Assembly (NCBI GenBank): GCA_942486035.1
Contig: CALNXK010000070.1
Coordinates: 1,123,501-1,187,500, forward strand
Origin: Porites lobata
Taxonomy: Eukaryota; Cnidaria; Anthozoa; Scleractinia; Poritidae
Direction: 5' to 3'
Length of the DNA: 64,000 nucleotides
Shown here: piece by piece, positions 12,191 through 25,443 of the stretch
Numbering within the stretch: position 1 is the stretch's first letter
How the letters are laid out: every line of letters starts with the position of its first letter
The notes under the pieces: model-generated
What the model was told of the DNA's origin: nothing
Databases searched by the model: none
What the model saw: only the letters and a program-made list of their open reading frames with translations
Translations under genes and position numbers: made by a program

Positions 12191-15100
12191 ATGTTTCGAG
12201 TCAAAAGTACAAGGACCTCAGTGTTTCAAAGTGTTGCAAAGATATCAAGACCTACTCACTCAAAGGTTTGTAATCATTTTGCTGAAATCGACAATGAGGA
12301 GATGATCAAATTTTTGGTTTCTTATTTTTAGAGTTAGTCTTAGCAAGGGACTTGATCTCCACTCGGCGTTGAAGTTTACTAAACGTGCAAAATTTTCTTT
12401 TCTACTCTATTTTCTTTTTATTTTTAAGGGCCAGATATGTCCATCAAAGAAATCCTTACAATTGAAGTTACAAAGGTGTAAATCAACAGCAACAAATCCA
12501 CCCAAGTAAGTTCATAAAAACATGTATAATAATACTTAATTATACATATTACAATATTAATGTGTAAATAGACTAAATGGATGGTCTTTTTGGTGGGTAA
12601 GGTACACGTAAAAATCAGCCAAGCGTTTTCTGTTATCGTATGTAAGTCCAACGACCTATAGAATGCAATTCAAGGTTGATTTCATGCTCTGATGATGCAA
12701 GTTCAGTCTGGTCATTTAGGAGTTTTCTTACTGTTGATGTATTCAGCATAAGTTATACCTTAGGCTTAATCACCAGCCGCTGATTCGGGAAACGAGCCCT
12801 CGCTAGCTAGGGCTCCTCCCCGTGAACAGATGGCTGGACGTGTGGGTTTACTATTACCAGCATGTTGTCTTTAGTGTTCTACTTAAGTTGTCATGTTATT
12901 TACCCTGCTAGCTGAGTCGCTTCGATCTTTCCTAGATAAGCCAGGATCTTTCCTAGATAAGTCTGACTTATCTAGGAAAGATCAAAACGGCTCTGCTAGC
13001 AGGTTACTTGTTATTCTGCTTAAAAAAGAACTTTCTTTATATTTTTGTTTCAAGGTCAACAAAAAGCTCATCAACCTGGAAGATAATAGGAGGAGTAACA
13101 GCTGTGTGTAGTGGAACTCTGGCTGGGGCTGTACTAGGATATCATTACAGTACTGAATTCCGAGATCTGGTGCAGGAAAATCTCCCAGTTATTGAACCAT
13201 TACTCAGCTCCTTAAATTCATATTTAGATAACCAAAATCAACAATCAGGAACAAAACAAACTAATGCTCCAGAAGATCCTAGGAAACTGCCATTTTCCAG
13301 TGAGCCTTTAAATCTTGCTGCTCAGAGGGTAAGGCAATGAAAATTATGTGATATAAGTTTGTACAATGCTTCTGTTTTGTAAAATGTAAAGGGTCTTGAA
13401 GTGTTCAACTGATTCAGCACCTTCCGACAAAGGGAGATGATGTTGGGTAGTGTTGGATTGGTTGTTTAAATACACCAAACACTGTCAAACAAATTGCATG
13501 GCAAATTTAGTCAAAAATGTTTCTAGACTGATTATGTCTTTAAAACTTTAAACACAGCAACACTTGTTTTTGCTAATAAAAATACCATGCAAAAGAAGTT
13601 CAAATGTGAAACATCAAAATATGGGAATGGAATGCATCTTGTCTGCATTTGCAATGTAACTTAACCTACTGCATGCTTGTGAACCTTGAGTACATTGCTT
13701 TACTTATATCTTTCTTAGGATGATGCCTTCCCTCTCAAAAAACCTGCCAATTTTGTAGCTGGAAAGAAAGAGCCAACAGCATCAGTTTCATCAATTGATC
13801 AAACAGCCATCTCAGCAGTAGATCTTGCAATAGCCTCTACAGTGGAGAAAGAAGCTAGACAAGTTAATCATAAAACTGAGACCAAACCTGATTCTTCTCA
13901 TGACACCGTAACTGTACAGCAGCCACCAAAAAGTGAGAGGGATAAGGTGGAGTCCCCGACAGCGGCAGTATCAGTGCTAGACCATATTGGAGTATCAGCT
14001 ATAGATCTTGATGTTGCTGCATCTGTTGAGAAAGAGGCTGATGCTGCGAAAGCAGATAAAATATCAAAGCAATCAGGGGAGTCAGGTGAAAAGGAGAAAC
14101 AAGTTGAGTTGCAGGAAATTAGAGGTTAGGATACCTGTGTTACTTGATGATCAATAAAGTTCAGATATAACGAACACTCTGATTGGTTGAGAAAGGGTGC
14201 TTAAGAGAGCATAAAACACAGATCTAAAGCTGTCACGCCATCTTCCAATAGTTGTTTTTTAAAATTAGAAAGTAATTCATGGGAAATTTGACAGTTTCTT
14301 TATTATAAAACCAACAAAGAAGCCTGACTGTTTAGGAAGCGGCTGGAGCACTCAAGAAGTAGGCAGAAACACTCAACTACTGTACGTCTTGTGTTTCCTC
14401 CTACACTTCTTTCATACCTGCCACCTGCATTATTAATAACAGAACAGAGCTCATTCAACCATTTCAGGGCATCTTTGTTTGTTAAATAATGTAAAAGATA
14501 AAAACAGTAATGTGACAAGCAGATCTTTATGTTCATTTACAGTAGTGAGCCAATGGCAAGCAAGCAGAAATCTGTACAAATCTGATGTGAAAATTGTATT
14601 GAAGTGGAATCCAGCTAATTATGACGTTGCTGTTAATTTGAGTTGTCTAGATGAGAGTTGTATGTAAATGAGCACAACTCTGCTTCATGTTTACACTGGA
14701 ACACTCATGAGACATTATTTTGTTTTGAAGGGCAGCAAAGAGGAGGCAGTGTGGCTGAGTGGTCAGGACTGTCGGACTGGCAATCCAGCCTTCCTGGGTC
14801 CAAATCCTGCTCTGGCCACTCCCTGGATTTGCACTCAGTCATCCCAATTTCAAATCCTTGGCCACACTTGAAAATAGCCAACTGGTTGCCTCTTGCCAGT
14901 TGGGGTTTATAATCCTGTTAGGTTCTATTTGAATTCTAAGTGCACTTTCCACAATAGACAAACCTTTAAACCTTTCATCTTTAATACAAGCTAATAGGTG
15001 GTGGAGAATTTAGAAGAGTCTATGATATGAAACAATGTAACGAGTATTTTTAATCCTTGAACGCAGCAGAAGTGGATACTAGCCTTACGGAAAAGGAAGT

Positions 15101-18100
15101 TGAAGCAATGGTCGATAAAACAGCCATGGAACTCATGGTTCATCAGGCCCTTGCCAAATTACAGGCCATTGGTCAAGATGCTGTAGAGGCACATCAGAAA
15201 GCAGCAGGCGCTGTCAAAGCCCATGCTGAGCAACTCAAGGCTGCTTTGGCTCAGTCACAACAGGAAGGAAGTTTGAAGGATCTTAGTGATATGGTGCTGA
15301 ATTCTCAAAAGGTTGCAACAGACTGTGTTGCTGCAGCCAAAGCTGCACAGGTATGTGAAACAATGTTTGTAGACCCTTGTAGTGTCTTCCACTGGAACTA
15401 CAGATTTCTAAAAAGATCTAACCATTGCAAGAGGTTCTAAAGTCTGTTAACCCAGTATAGTTGTTGTATCGTGTTTGGTGCAGGTCAAAATAATATTATA
15501 TTCAGGTTAGAATTTTTTAACCTAGGCTGACTCTCAATTTCCTTTGTCTAGGAGGCAAAGAGAAATTGAGAATCAACCTACTGTAAGTTAAAAAAAAATT
15601 ATCCTGAATTTAATTTTGACCTGTAACATGTACATACCTTTGTCACATGTTTTGCCACATTACATGTAAATTAACCTTTCACTCCCAAAGTAAATGATGG
15701 ATCTTCCAATGTAGTTCTAACTTTTGATTTTCAGGGTGAAATTATGTGATGCGACTATTCAAATAAATCCAATGGTACTTTCATATAAAATGAAAATGAA
15801 ATTTGGAAATTTTGTCAAATTTTTACCTATGGCCTCTTCTAAGACTGATAAGGTAAAGTAACATGTAGTTGTAGTAAGAACTGGAATGCGCAAAAAGCAC
15901 AGTGCTGCTCAGTGGATCTCCACCTGATGACTAACCACATAAATAATTTATTGTATTATAAAGCTGCAACATCATGGCATCCATACAAGTATTTCTTTGG
16001 CCAACTGCCAGTGAACCCTTTTGTTTGTGTAGGTAAGAGTAAATGAAGAAGTGGAAAAGCTGCATTCTATGATCAAAGAGGCTGAAACTGCTGGTGCTAG
16101 TGAAGCAGGAACCACCGCAACAGCAGAAGCAGCCCGAGTTAGCTATGATGTTCAGAAAGCAGCTTTAGATATGCAGCAAAGTAAAGCAGAGGCTGCAGTG
16201 CTGGAAGGGCATCAGAAGGATTTGCAAGAAAGCAAAGAGATGTTTAAGAAGGAGCTATTAGATATTATACCTGGTGCATTGTCAACACAAACTGGTGAGG
16301 GTGCTGTCGAGGACAAGAATGTCAGGTACATGCAAGTGTATTTCAGGGCTGTCATTAAGAGGCAGGGGCCGGGGATTCATTAACAAAGCCCAGCCCAACC
16401 TCCATTCAGGGGACACATCTATTTGGGGGACACTTCCCTTGGTCCCAAGGGTGTCCCCTTAATAGAGGTTCCACTGTACACTCAACAGACAATTGTACAG
16501 GTAAATAAAACTTCTAAGAGTAAGTAGGAGAGGGATCTTCAATGGGAAACTTTAATTTTTATTGGAATTGTAAGAGAGTTGAGGTGGTTGAGCCAGTTAA
16601 AAAAACTGTACAATTGAATTACATCGGTAATAGGGCAACTGGCGACTGTTTAGCTGAAATGGTTGAGGAGGTAGCTTACTTACTTACTTAGGCCCTTGGC
16701 TGCTAGTGGGCTTAGGCTATCAAAAACACTCCTCCATGACTTGGCCCTGGGTTGTTCTTAATTCACAAGATGGGTTGATGTTGGCTTTTCATCTATGATT
16801 CTGCAACAAGGTTTTTTCTAGATAGCTGTGCTGGCCCCATGCAAACCTATTCAACCAGGATAGAGGAGGTCCAAATAAGACCAGCCTCTACCTTTTGACC
16901 TATCCAGCTTGGGTAACCATGCCAGGACCTAGTCCTCTCGATAACATAGATCTCCTGGTCAATGCCACTACATCATGGCAAGGAATGAACCATGTGGTAG
17001 AAGGAGCCAGTCCCGGGCCAGATCCATATTCAGGGTCTTACAATAACCGAGCAGAATGTGCTGCCGTTGTTCCACACATGCAAATGGTTGGGCATTCTAG
17101 TCTTCTCTGATAAGGAAAAAAAACAGTAGTCCTCTTCTCTGATCTAACTCTTGTTTCACGTACGTGTAATAGTCTCTGGCAGTGATAACCTCCTCTTGTT
17201 TACCTGTAATGGGTGGTGGGGATTGGTAGGGAAGGAAGGTTACCTCGCGTGGGACCTATGAATCATTTGCGCCCATCAAAATTGGGTATCGCCATACGCC
17301 CACTTGCTTTTCAAGCAGCTAAACGCTTTTGCATTGATGTTGCAAACAGATCCGAGTCGGTGTTATTGGCATATGCTCGCAAAAGGCTTGAGCAGCTGAC
17401 CAAAGAACTGTCCAGTTACCAGGCAGAAGAACAAAAGAGGCTGGAGCATTCACTTAAAGTGCAGCACGAGGAAGACGCCAAGTTAACTGAGCTCAAACTA
17501 AAGCAAGAAGCAGAAAGGATGATGGCTGAGTTTGAAACGAGCTTGAAAAAGAAGGTAGGAAAATTGAAAAGTGGCTCAAAAGGTTTTGTTACTGTTAAAG
17601 AAAGGAGCCGAGACATAAACTTGACTCTTCTCGTCTCCTGGGCCGAGTTGTTCAAATCTGGGTTAAGATAACCCAGGGTTAGTGCGAAATTTGAATTCAT
17701 ATTTGAAAGCTTAAAAAGCGTTTCAGTTTTAATTCTTTTGGTCTACAAGTTGATGATTGGAAGCTCTAAAATTCGTTTCCGAGAAAAGCTTTTGAAACCA
17801 GGGTTAAATTTAACCCCCCAGTCGTCGAAAACTGGGTTAACAATTGTTAACAACGTTGTAATAATAATAAATTCAAACACTATATGTTTCATCCTTCATT
17901 TATCTACTGTAGGTCTGCAGGACTGCAGGAGTAGTCGTTCTACCTCTCTTTTTAAATAAATTCATTGACTAAAAGACAACAGGATCGTGAACTGACACTA
18001 CGGGACCACAGGAGTAGTTGACTAGTATTGCTTCAAAGTGGCCGGGTATTCTAAAGCTACTCGAAAAAAACTTTGTTACTCCAGTATCCATTATCCAGTA

Positions 18101-20514
18101 TCCAATGGTGTAGATGCCGTGGGAAATGGCATTTCCATGTCATCGTGGTGATAGATTGACTGCTTGCATTTAAAACATGAAGCTGAGCAGTAAACCAGTA
18201 GACTAATTTCCTTGTTCTTACACCGTCTACGCTCTAGGAAACCTCTTTGTTGTTCAAATGCAAACAACGTTTTAGTTCTGACAGTTGTGGTGAATTTACA
18301 GTTTAGATCTTATTCGTGTATCACGAGAAAAAAAAAAGTTGCCAAAGATAAATCGCGAAGTATAGCAGTGACAGTGACAACCAACAAACCAATAGTGTTA
18401 AATAAAACATAACGGAGTACGGTCATCTCACCACCAGAGCGTCATGATCTCGCGACCAGAAAGTCGATTGCCGACAACAAACTCACCACCATGAATTCGA
18501 CTCGCCACTTACTAATAGCACTGAAATACGTAACACACTTACCAAGGACTTTGCCAATGTGGTAATGCTAAGGCTGTGGGTGTAGCCACTACTGGGCCTT
18601 TTTGACGGTTGAACTTTAATTTCTGTATTCTCAGGAAGCTGAGTTAGCGGAAGTACATGAGTCAACCCTTCGTCAACAGCTACGTCGCCAAGCAGCAGCC
18701 TACGGTGATCATCTGGCCGAGGTGCTGCGGGTGCAGGCTGTAGAACTCGACAACAGGTTTGTATCACCACTTGTGCGTGATTATATCCTTAGTAACTAGC
18801 TAGCTTAAGCAAAGACGTTTTTGAGCGATGCAGGTCAACCCAAAGTGAGGCATTTTCCTTTTTAGTATACCTTGACGCTTCTAAATGTGTATTTCTAAGT
18901 GTTTTTACTCTCAGCTTATAGAGACGATTCCCCAGAAAGTCTAGGCATATTAACTACTCAAGAATGCAAAATGTCCACTTCCGGTTGACTTGCGTTGTTC
19001 AGAACGTCTTCGCTTAAGCTCCCTGCTGTCCAGAATCTTTCCATTTCCGAATTTGCCCCCGAATGTGTTCAGGCGATCAAGAATGGTCAAGAGATATGGA
19101 AACGCTTCTGATGCGATGCGGTTCGAACCAGATGATTGGGGAGATCACAATTAATTGGATAGAATCACCTGGATAGCCTGGGTAGGCTGTGTCCATAACA
19201 CTGTCTCCTCCGCAGAGGTTACCGCTGGGTATTCCAACAAAAATAGCAAAAATTAGAAAGATATTAAGCGCTCGCTGGACGATGGAAAGAGGGAAAAGGC
19301 GGGAACCTCGCACCCCATTTTCCCCTTTCCATGCCCCAGCCTCCCTACGAGACAAAGGAGAGGGTCCATAGCGGTAATTTTCCAGATGATTTTGATCGTC
19401 ACAATCGCCCCAAAACATCCCTGCAATCGAGATCGAACGATATATCGACCTGGACGATTACGTTGATTCTAGGCTTAAGTCCACTGAAAAACCTGGTTTA
19501 CTATTCTGCTAATGTCTGAGCGTACTGTTTGATTATAATGTTAAGAGAAGTACTTTTTTCCATAACATAACATAAAACTTTATTTATACTCATTTTAACA
19601 TAGCTAATAACATGACATCTTGACTGACCTTATGCAAGATGATTCTGATTCCCATCCCATGATTCAGATTCATCCCATTCTAATTCTCTGCACATTACTT
19701 CCAATTGCCTTAGAAAAATTCCACTTGTCTTTTGGCGGAGACTTAAGGGTATAGTTGAATCCTTGGCTGGCAAAAAAACACTAACTTAGTAATTTAACTC
19801 CTCTATAGACACAAGGAAGATTTACAGCAGAAGTTGAATGCTGAAAAGTCCGCGTTTGAGACGCAACTGAGCGGGGCCCTTGCTCATTTACGAGGCGTGG
19901 AATCAGTGGTAGAAGGCCGAGCGGATATCGAGAAACAGAATAGGCAGTCTCAGAAACTGTGGGCAGCTTGCCAGTCCCTGGCTTCAGCTATTGACCGAGG
20001 TATTGACCGCCCCAGTCCCCTCCTTGCCCAGCTGACAGCTATCAACGATGCTGCAGCTGATGATCCACTGGTTTCTCAAGTTTTGAAATCCCTACCTGAA
20101 GAGGCAGTGACCAGAGGAGTGTTGAATGAAGAAAACATAAGGCGTCGCTTTTACAAAGTGCGGAGATGGTGCCGTCGTGTGGCCATGATAGGAGATAATG
20201 GGGCGTCTCCTTGGACTCACCTACTTTCCTACTTTCAATCTTTCTTTATTTTCGATTCATTCGATCCTGTGAAAGAAGGGGAACTTGTTGATGCTGAAAA
20301 TGCGGACACTTTTGATCTTCTTGCGCGTGCAGATTATTACCTACGCCATGGTGATCTGGAGCTAGCCACACGATTGGTTAATCAGCTCCGCGGGGAGCCC
20401 AGAAATGTAGCGCGTGATTGGCTGATTGAAGCTCGGTTGCTGTTGGAAGCAAGGCAGGCTGCCAATTTGTTGACTGCTTATGCCGCTGTCTTAGGAACAG
20501 CGGGCAGTGAATAA
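12191..20514 (+). CDS. IMMT: MICOS subunit MIC60 / mitofilin
   Basis: Inner-membrane scaffold that shapes cristae junctions in mitochondria. Nine exons: 12191-12265, 12429-12505, 13055-13328, 13719-14124, 15067-15350, 16033-16325, 17350-17554, 18635-18756, 19809-20514. All join in frame to 813 aa; human MIC60 is 758 aa. The first 50 residues are rich in Arg, Lys, Ser and Thr without acidic residues, as expected of a mitochondrial presequence. One transmembrane helix with glycine spacing lies at about 61-80 (IIGGVTAVCSGTLAGAVLGY). A low-complexity acidic/Lys stretch coded by exon 4 and long coiled-coil regions (exons 5-8, ending RRQAAAYGDHL) follow. The C-terminal mitofilin domain contains RVAMI and HGDLELATRLVNQLRGEPR-like motifs. 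The exon-4 region is the least conserved part. Introns carry a SINE and several repeats. Confidence 0.95.
12903..13004. mobile_element. short hairpin MITE in IMMT intron 2
   Basis: The ends 'cctgctagc' and 'gctagcagg' are inverted. Inside them 'gatctttcctagataag' pairs with 'cttatctaggaaagatc', and one arm has an extra copy of the repeat. It is flanked by TA on the left and ends about 50 bp before exon 3. Confidence 0.6.
14745..14936 (+). mobile_element. tRNA-derived SINE, older copy
   Basis: Starts with a tRNA-like head. A-box TGGCTGAGTGG is at 14752-14762 and B-box GGTCCAAATCC at about 14797-14807. The head is followed by a body ending in 'agccaactggttgcc...gccagttggggttt' and a TTTGAATT tail. 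It shares head and body with the minus-strand copy at 57898-58101 but is more diverged. It lies in IMMT intron 4. Confidence 0.8.
16385..17270. repeat. repeat-derived DNA in IMMT intron 6
   Basis: About 16395-16480 is a 'ggggacac' inverted block with the halves facing each other. From about 16670 ('ttacttacttacttaggccc') to 17240 is a second block with open frames but no recognisable domain. Both look like transposon or dispersed-repeat fragments; I cannot name the family. Confidence 0.35.
17655..17850. mobile_element. small inverted-repeat element in IMMT intron 7
   Basis: 'ctgggttaagataaccc' at one end and 'gggttaaatttaaccc...ctgggttaac' at the other are inverted and partly palindromic. 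This is typical of a degraded MITE. Confidence 0.4.
18799..19025. mobile_element. MITE, 'gggagcttaagc' family, degraded
   Basis: Inverted ends 'agcttaagcaaagacgtttttgagcgatgc' and 'ttgttcagaacgtcttcgcttaagctccc' match the better-kept element at 29185-29406, with many substitutions. It lies in IMMT intron 8. Confidence 0.65.
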
Positions 20515-20620
20515 TGTTCCGAATTGTTTGGAAAAAATAATGGCCAATGAAAGTTTTGACAAGCTGTCATTTAGAACATACTTTAACAATCCGTTTTACT
20601 ACAAACTGGTGGAGAACAAA

Positions 20621-20626
20621 AATAAA
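20621..20626 (+). terminator. poly(A) signal of IMMT
   Basis: AATAAA lies 107 bases after the IMMT stop codon and is followed by a T-rich stretch. It is a good candidate for the mRNA end. Confidence 0.55.
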
Positions 20627-21274
20627 TTTCTCACAAAATTGTTTCCCTTGTTTTAATTAATATTTAACACATCTATTCTCATGCATAAAGGACCGATACG
20701 CATACCTTCCTCTGCTCCTATACATAACTGGTCCAAAATGCCTATCGATGATTTGTTGCAGATTCAAACGAGAAGCCTTTCTCATAGTGAATCTGTTTTC
20801 ACGAAGGCGGGCTAACGCTAAAAAAATCAGGTTTTAAATTTCTTTACATGCAAGGGAAATAAACGTCATTACATTTGGAGACAATGTGTAGGATAGTGAT
20901 GTTTAGTGTTTTTCAAAGACAATCTCTGTTTTCTAAACGAGTCTCTGTTAAGTAACATCAATACGGGATCCTGTCTTGGTAATAAAACCATTAGTCCTTA
21001 CCATATTAAACTAAATAATTTTTATTATATTATTTAGTGGACAAGGAGTTAGAGAACTGGACTTGCATTGTAAATGCCTCAAGTTGCTGTTCAAGTCCCG
21101 TGCTGACTGCTATCGCTAGCTGGATTTGTTCTCTGTACTTCCGAATTCAACTCGTGCAACTAACTAATGCAAATAAATTCGACCGCGTGGCAATTCTTTT
21201 TGGATATGTACACGAAGTAAACTGTTCCCTGGCGACATAACTGCCTCTGCATTTCTTCACTTCATTCTAAGTCC

Positions 21275-21280
21275 TTTATT
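21275..21280 (-). terminator. poly(A) signal of the TSP1-PAN gene
   Basis: TTTATT on the plus strand (AATAAA on minus) lies about 20 bases after the TAA stop of the gene ending at 21299. Confidence 0.5.
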
Positions 21281-21298
21281 ATCAGGAGGTCGTAATAG

Positions 21299-22320
21299 TT
21301 AAAACCATATTTGTACGACTAAATAGCCTGGTTTTGAATAAGCAGTAGCGTGATTCAGCTGACACTTTATTGACGCATGCACTTTGGCTGGGTAAACGGA
21401 ATGTTCTAAAACTTCCACTTTACCAACATTGATAGAGCGACATTCAGGTGATCGTAGGCAGTAATGAGCGCACTGTATTTCAGAAGAAACCAACGCTTCT
21501 CTGATGCTGTTGTTGTTCAAAGCCATGTTGTTTTTGCCTCGTCGAAGCATTCCTTGATTGGTAATGCTGTGGTTTATACAGGACGTAAAACACCCCCTTG
21601 TCTTTTGTATCCACGCATTCTGGCACACTGAACATCGAAATTCCCGCCGCTGGCTTCCACTTCCACATGTCACCGAACATGGACTCCATTCGCTCCACGA
21701 ACCTAGAGTAATATTTAAAAAAGATTTCTTTCAAGCAAGGTGAACTTGAGATTAGACTCGAGCTGTGCTAATTTGTCATCAATACTATGTTCTGTGTTTG
21801 CTTGAATCATTATTTTAGCAGTGATTCACTCAAATCTAACTCGCTAGTTTACTATAAATTTCGGCCTTTTGGTGCCATTCCCGAAACATGTTTATATCTA
21901 AGATGATTTTTCAAAACCAGTGCGTTTACCCTTTTACAAGAAACCGGAAAATAGTTTTGAAATCTAAAAAGGTATAGTTTTATCCAGGGAAACATTTTCG
22001 GGGAAGATAAAATCCAGGCTCAGATGCATTTCTTTTTTTTTCTAATTCAAACGGAGTGCCTCTGGACCCAACCGTATCCTCTTGGTGGTCTACTCTGGCG
22101 CACTGTTCAAGATAATTTCGGTATTTCCTCATGAAAAAAAAAAGCTCATTCTGGATAGCATTCCAACTGGTTTTCAAATAGTAAACGCTTCAAGGGTGCA
22201 AGGAATATCCCGCACAATAAGCGAAAAAATTAACTAACCTAGCCTTGAGATTGCGTCTGTACTTGCGGTATTCCACAAACAAAATACCAAAACTGAAATA
22301 AAGTTTCTCAAAAGTGCCAT
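21299..22320 (-). CDS. small secreted protein with TSP1 and PAN/apple domains
   Basis: Two exons: 22239-22320 and 21299-21702, joined in phase 1, giving 161 aa. Exon 1 codes a signal peptide (MALLRNFISVLVFCLWNTAS). Exon 2 begins a thrombospondin type-1 repeat with the typical SWSEWSPCSVTCGSGSQRR start, but the repeat is short. It runs into a PAN/apple-like domain (about 75-161) with the CAHYCLRSPECRSIN and KCQLNHAT pattern, in which cysteines bracket a helix. The protein should be extracellular; PAN domains bind proteins or sugars, but the ligand here is unknown. A poly(A) signal follows closely and a decayed copy lies immediately upstream. Start and splice choice are supported by matching phase and the signal peptide. 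Confidence 0.75.
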
Positions 22321-22835
22321 TTTAGAAAATCGCAGCTTCAAGAACTGCAGATTTTTCTATATCCGTCGAAAACACAACACACGCATAAAGTTTCACGGTG
22401 AATGAATAATCAAATAATTTTCATGTTTTGTTTTTTTTTTACTGCGCGCCGCAGTGGCCGGAATGATCGCTTCTTTTTAACATCAAGCCGCTGATATGGC
22501 GAATCCGGTAAATTTGAATTCAAGTTAAAGTGTTATCAGTCGGATAACTATACCGAAATAAATTTATTTTTTATGTTTTTGGTTTTGTCACAGCTATGAG
22601 ATTTGCTAGGCTAGAGTTCTGGCTTTTTGCTTTTATCAGCGAACGAAACAATGCGAAGGAAATCGCCTTAATCATTTCGGGGCAATTAATTGTTAAGATT
22701 TTAAAGAATATATTTGATTTAATCAATTTCATATCCATTTCGTAGCCTAAAAGCAAAGAAGCAGTGGAATTGAATACGAGTGAAATTATAAACCCCTCCA
22801 GTCCGGCAAAAATACTTCAACGACGTTAGAAATCA

Positions 22836-23125
22836 GACCACTTATCCTGGTTGTAATTTCGAAGAACAGTAGCGTGGATCAACCGGCATTTTAGTGACGC
22901 ATACACGCTGCTGGGGTCACAGAAAACTTCCGGCAAACCTTCGTTGTGTTTTGGGCTGACCATCATTCGTAACCCACTGGCATCTTGCAAAGAGGGCACT
23001 GTATTTCCGACAAAACTAACACTCCCTAATATACTTTATTACCAATTCGTCCCTCTTTGAAACCCTCCCTCTTTGGTTATGCTGTGGTTAGTAGCACAGG
23101 GCATTAGTTCCTCTTGTTAATGCTT
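22836..23125 (-). pseudogene. decayed TSP1-PAN gene copy
   Basis: On the minus strand, about 23100 down to 22836 matches exon 2 of the intact TSP1-PAN gene. Recognisable pieces are TNHSITKEG (intact gene: INHSITNQG), LSEIQC (intact: SSEIQC) and ASLKCRLIHAT (intact: ASIKCQLNHAT). These lie in different frames. One stop falls soon after the first piece, and a frameshift separates the second from the third. No signal-peptide exon or open frame remains. It is a tandem duplicate that has lost coding capacity. Confidence 0.7.
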
Positions 23126-25443
23126 CTCGTGTATCAAAGAAAGTGAAAAGCGGCTTATTACCTGAACACGTTCGATTAATCAGTTCTGCTCTTGTCGCAC
23201 TATTAATTTGCACCTTGAAGATTTTGCTGGCATCTTTAGTTTTAAATGAAATGAGTGCAGAGGGGACAAAGCATCTTGTACTTCAAGTCTAAAGGTTAAA
23301 AATTTAAAGTCAACACAACTTAAGGAAGTCATTGAATGAGACCAAATTTATATTTGTTCCCTATAATTTTGAAATTAATCAGGGCTGAAAGCGCTTCAGG
23401 TGAAGTTTTCCTTCATTGTTATTGTCCCGCGCGCAATCTGATAACAGTTAGTTCAACAATCTTCACCGCCATGCCAAGTTTAGGAAAAAAATTTCGAAAC
23501 ATTCGTATTGATCTCGTAATAATAAAAGGAAGAAATCGTGCGTACAAGCAGTTTCCACTGTGCGGCGTTTTAAGTTTGACAAATTTATGGCTTTACACCC
23601 AAGGAGTGAGTATCCTGCATAGAACCTTTGGTGGATGTGCATTATTTACTAATTTAAAGCAATACATTTTGAAATCCCCTCTAAGAGGTGCTAAAACTGA
23701 AGAAAACGCGTTTTATAGCTTTAAATGGCCAGATCAAATTCCCCATATTTTTTAATGATAAAAAAGTTAGGGAAATAAAGAAGATTACCATCTCAGCTTA
23801 ATGGGCGGATGATGGGTTTGGCTGAGAGATTCCTCTCCTAATGATAAAAGGTGTTAGTCGTAAACGTACATCAAAAGGAGTTCCCGCTAAGAAAATTTTT
23901 CAACTTGACGAAGGCTTTATACTGTAGCCAGCCTTATTGACACGAATTTTATAAATTAGGGTAATATGATTTTACTTTCCCGAAGCGGTGCTAAAACTCA
24001 AGGAAACAAGCCCGGCTGGCCAGGTTGGCCTACAGCAGCTATATGTATTGGGGATTGAAAGAAACCGTGTATTTTTACTGAAAAATTAGGTAAAATAAAG
24101 AAAATACCATCTACGGCTAATAAGTGGAAGAAGACCCCAACTCTGATTTTTTAAAAGAAAATCATCTTTCAGCTAAAATCACTATCCTCTGATACACAAG
24201 ACCGATAGGTTTACCCCTCTCTTACAGACTTTATTTAACAATCTAAAATTTAGAAGTTTGTGGTATTTTGATGTTTCGGTCGCGTTTAACCCTTTTTCCT
24301 TAAGGCGCCGTTTAAACTCTCAGCGGTCATTAGCGAAAGCGGCCGCGTGCAAGAGCCTGGGTTCTAATATGCTGTAGAGTATGTCCCATGATCAGTATAG
24401 CGTGATGTAGTAAAAAGACCGTCCTTTTTAATAGGATAGTATTTTCCCTCATTAATTGACAATCGAGTGATGCAAGCTTCTTTTCTGCACAATCCCTCAG
24501 GCTATCAGCTGACGGGAACTTCAATAACACTTATAAACCGGTTAAACGAAAGAAATTTCTAAGCAAAAAACTTGGAAGCCATGGTTCTTTTCTTTACTGC
24601 TGAAGGATTAATACTTTATCAGCTTACTTTTCATGCGCTTTACGGTTTGTAAGAGAACGCAAGGGGCGCGAGAAGAATTCGGGAGACTCCTTTTGCTTCT
24701 TTGTGCGTTTTCTTCCCTCCCTTTCAAAGTGCCTTTTAGCACAGGCTAAGAAAACTTTCATTCTTGGCCAAGCTTTCTTATTCAACAAGTAGCCTGAAAA
24801 CAAAAAAAATAATAATGACGAGTACATTGGTAATAATGTTTATTGCACCTTAGGAATTTTAAAACTATCGTTTTCTACAATGTATTGTCGATGTCTGCTA
24901 AAATGATTACACGAGGACAATAATTTAGTATTTTCTCTTTTTTTCTCTGTCCGTCTGCGTTACAATCAAGCCTCCTGTTGTCTAAGCACTACAACTATGG
25001 ACAGCAGGAAGACACTGACAGGCTCGATGGCTCTACTGGCCGCTTACTTGACCACGCAAGTCCTGATACTTTCGATTGGGGTCGGAGCTGGGTCGGAGAA
25101 ACAATTTTTGGTGGTGCCTTTTTAGACGAACATAATCTGCTGGATGCTTTGACAGCCTAGTGACCACTTCTTGGTTTTGTAGCAGTTCTGTTTATCCAGC
25201 CTCTCCCTCGAAGCAGCATTCACTAGCTATAGTCTGTTTTCTAAACTGGCAAACACGCTCATCATTAGAGCAAATTAACGTTTTGCTCGGACAATTGTCA
25301 CCAATGTTGAAAGAGGTTGGCAGCAGGTTCATGAAGCGATCTCAGGGTACAACCTGAGAAATCAAGCTTCGAACCAAGCAGTCTTTGTGTCTTTACCTGA
25401 ATCTACAACGATACTGTGACTGGCTTAAGTTTTAAATCCACTT
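23126..25443. other. gene-poor stretch; one splice-flanked basic ORF
   Basis: Mostly AT-rich non-coding sequence. On the minus strand, 24624-24827 is an open frame of 67 codons with a strong acceptor-like tract before 24793 and a GTAAGC donor-like site at 24627. Its product would be lysine/arginine-rich (RKRTKKQKE) with one cysteine and no domain I recognise. I do not call it a gene. Confidence 0.3.

Noticed and set aside
16895..17110. Open frame in IMMT intron 6
   Set aside because: It lies in repeat-derived sequence between well-supported IMMT exons and shows no family motif.
19077..19418. 113-codon minus-strand ORF
   Set aside because: In IMMT intron 8 and overlapping a repeat-like patch; translation lacks any recognisable domain.
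21980..22177. 65-codon minus-strand ORF as an internal exon of the TSP1-PAN gene
   Set aside because: The signal exon and TSP1-PAN exon already join in phase across it, and it has no domain and a long lysine/phenylalanine simple-sequence part.
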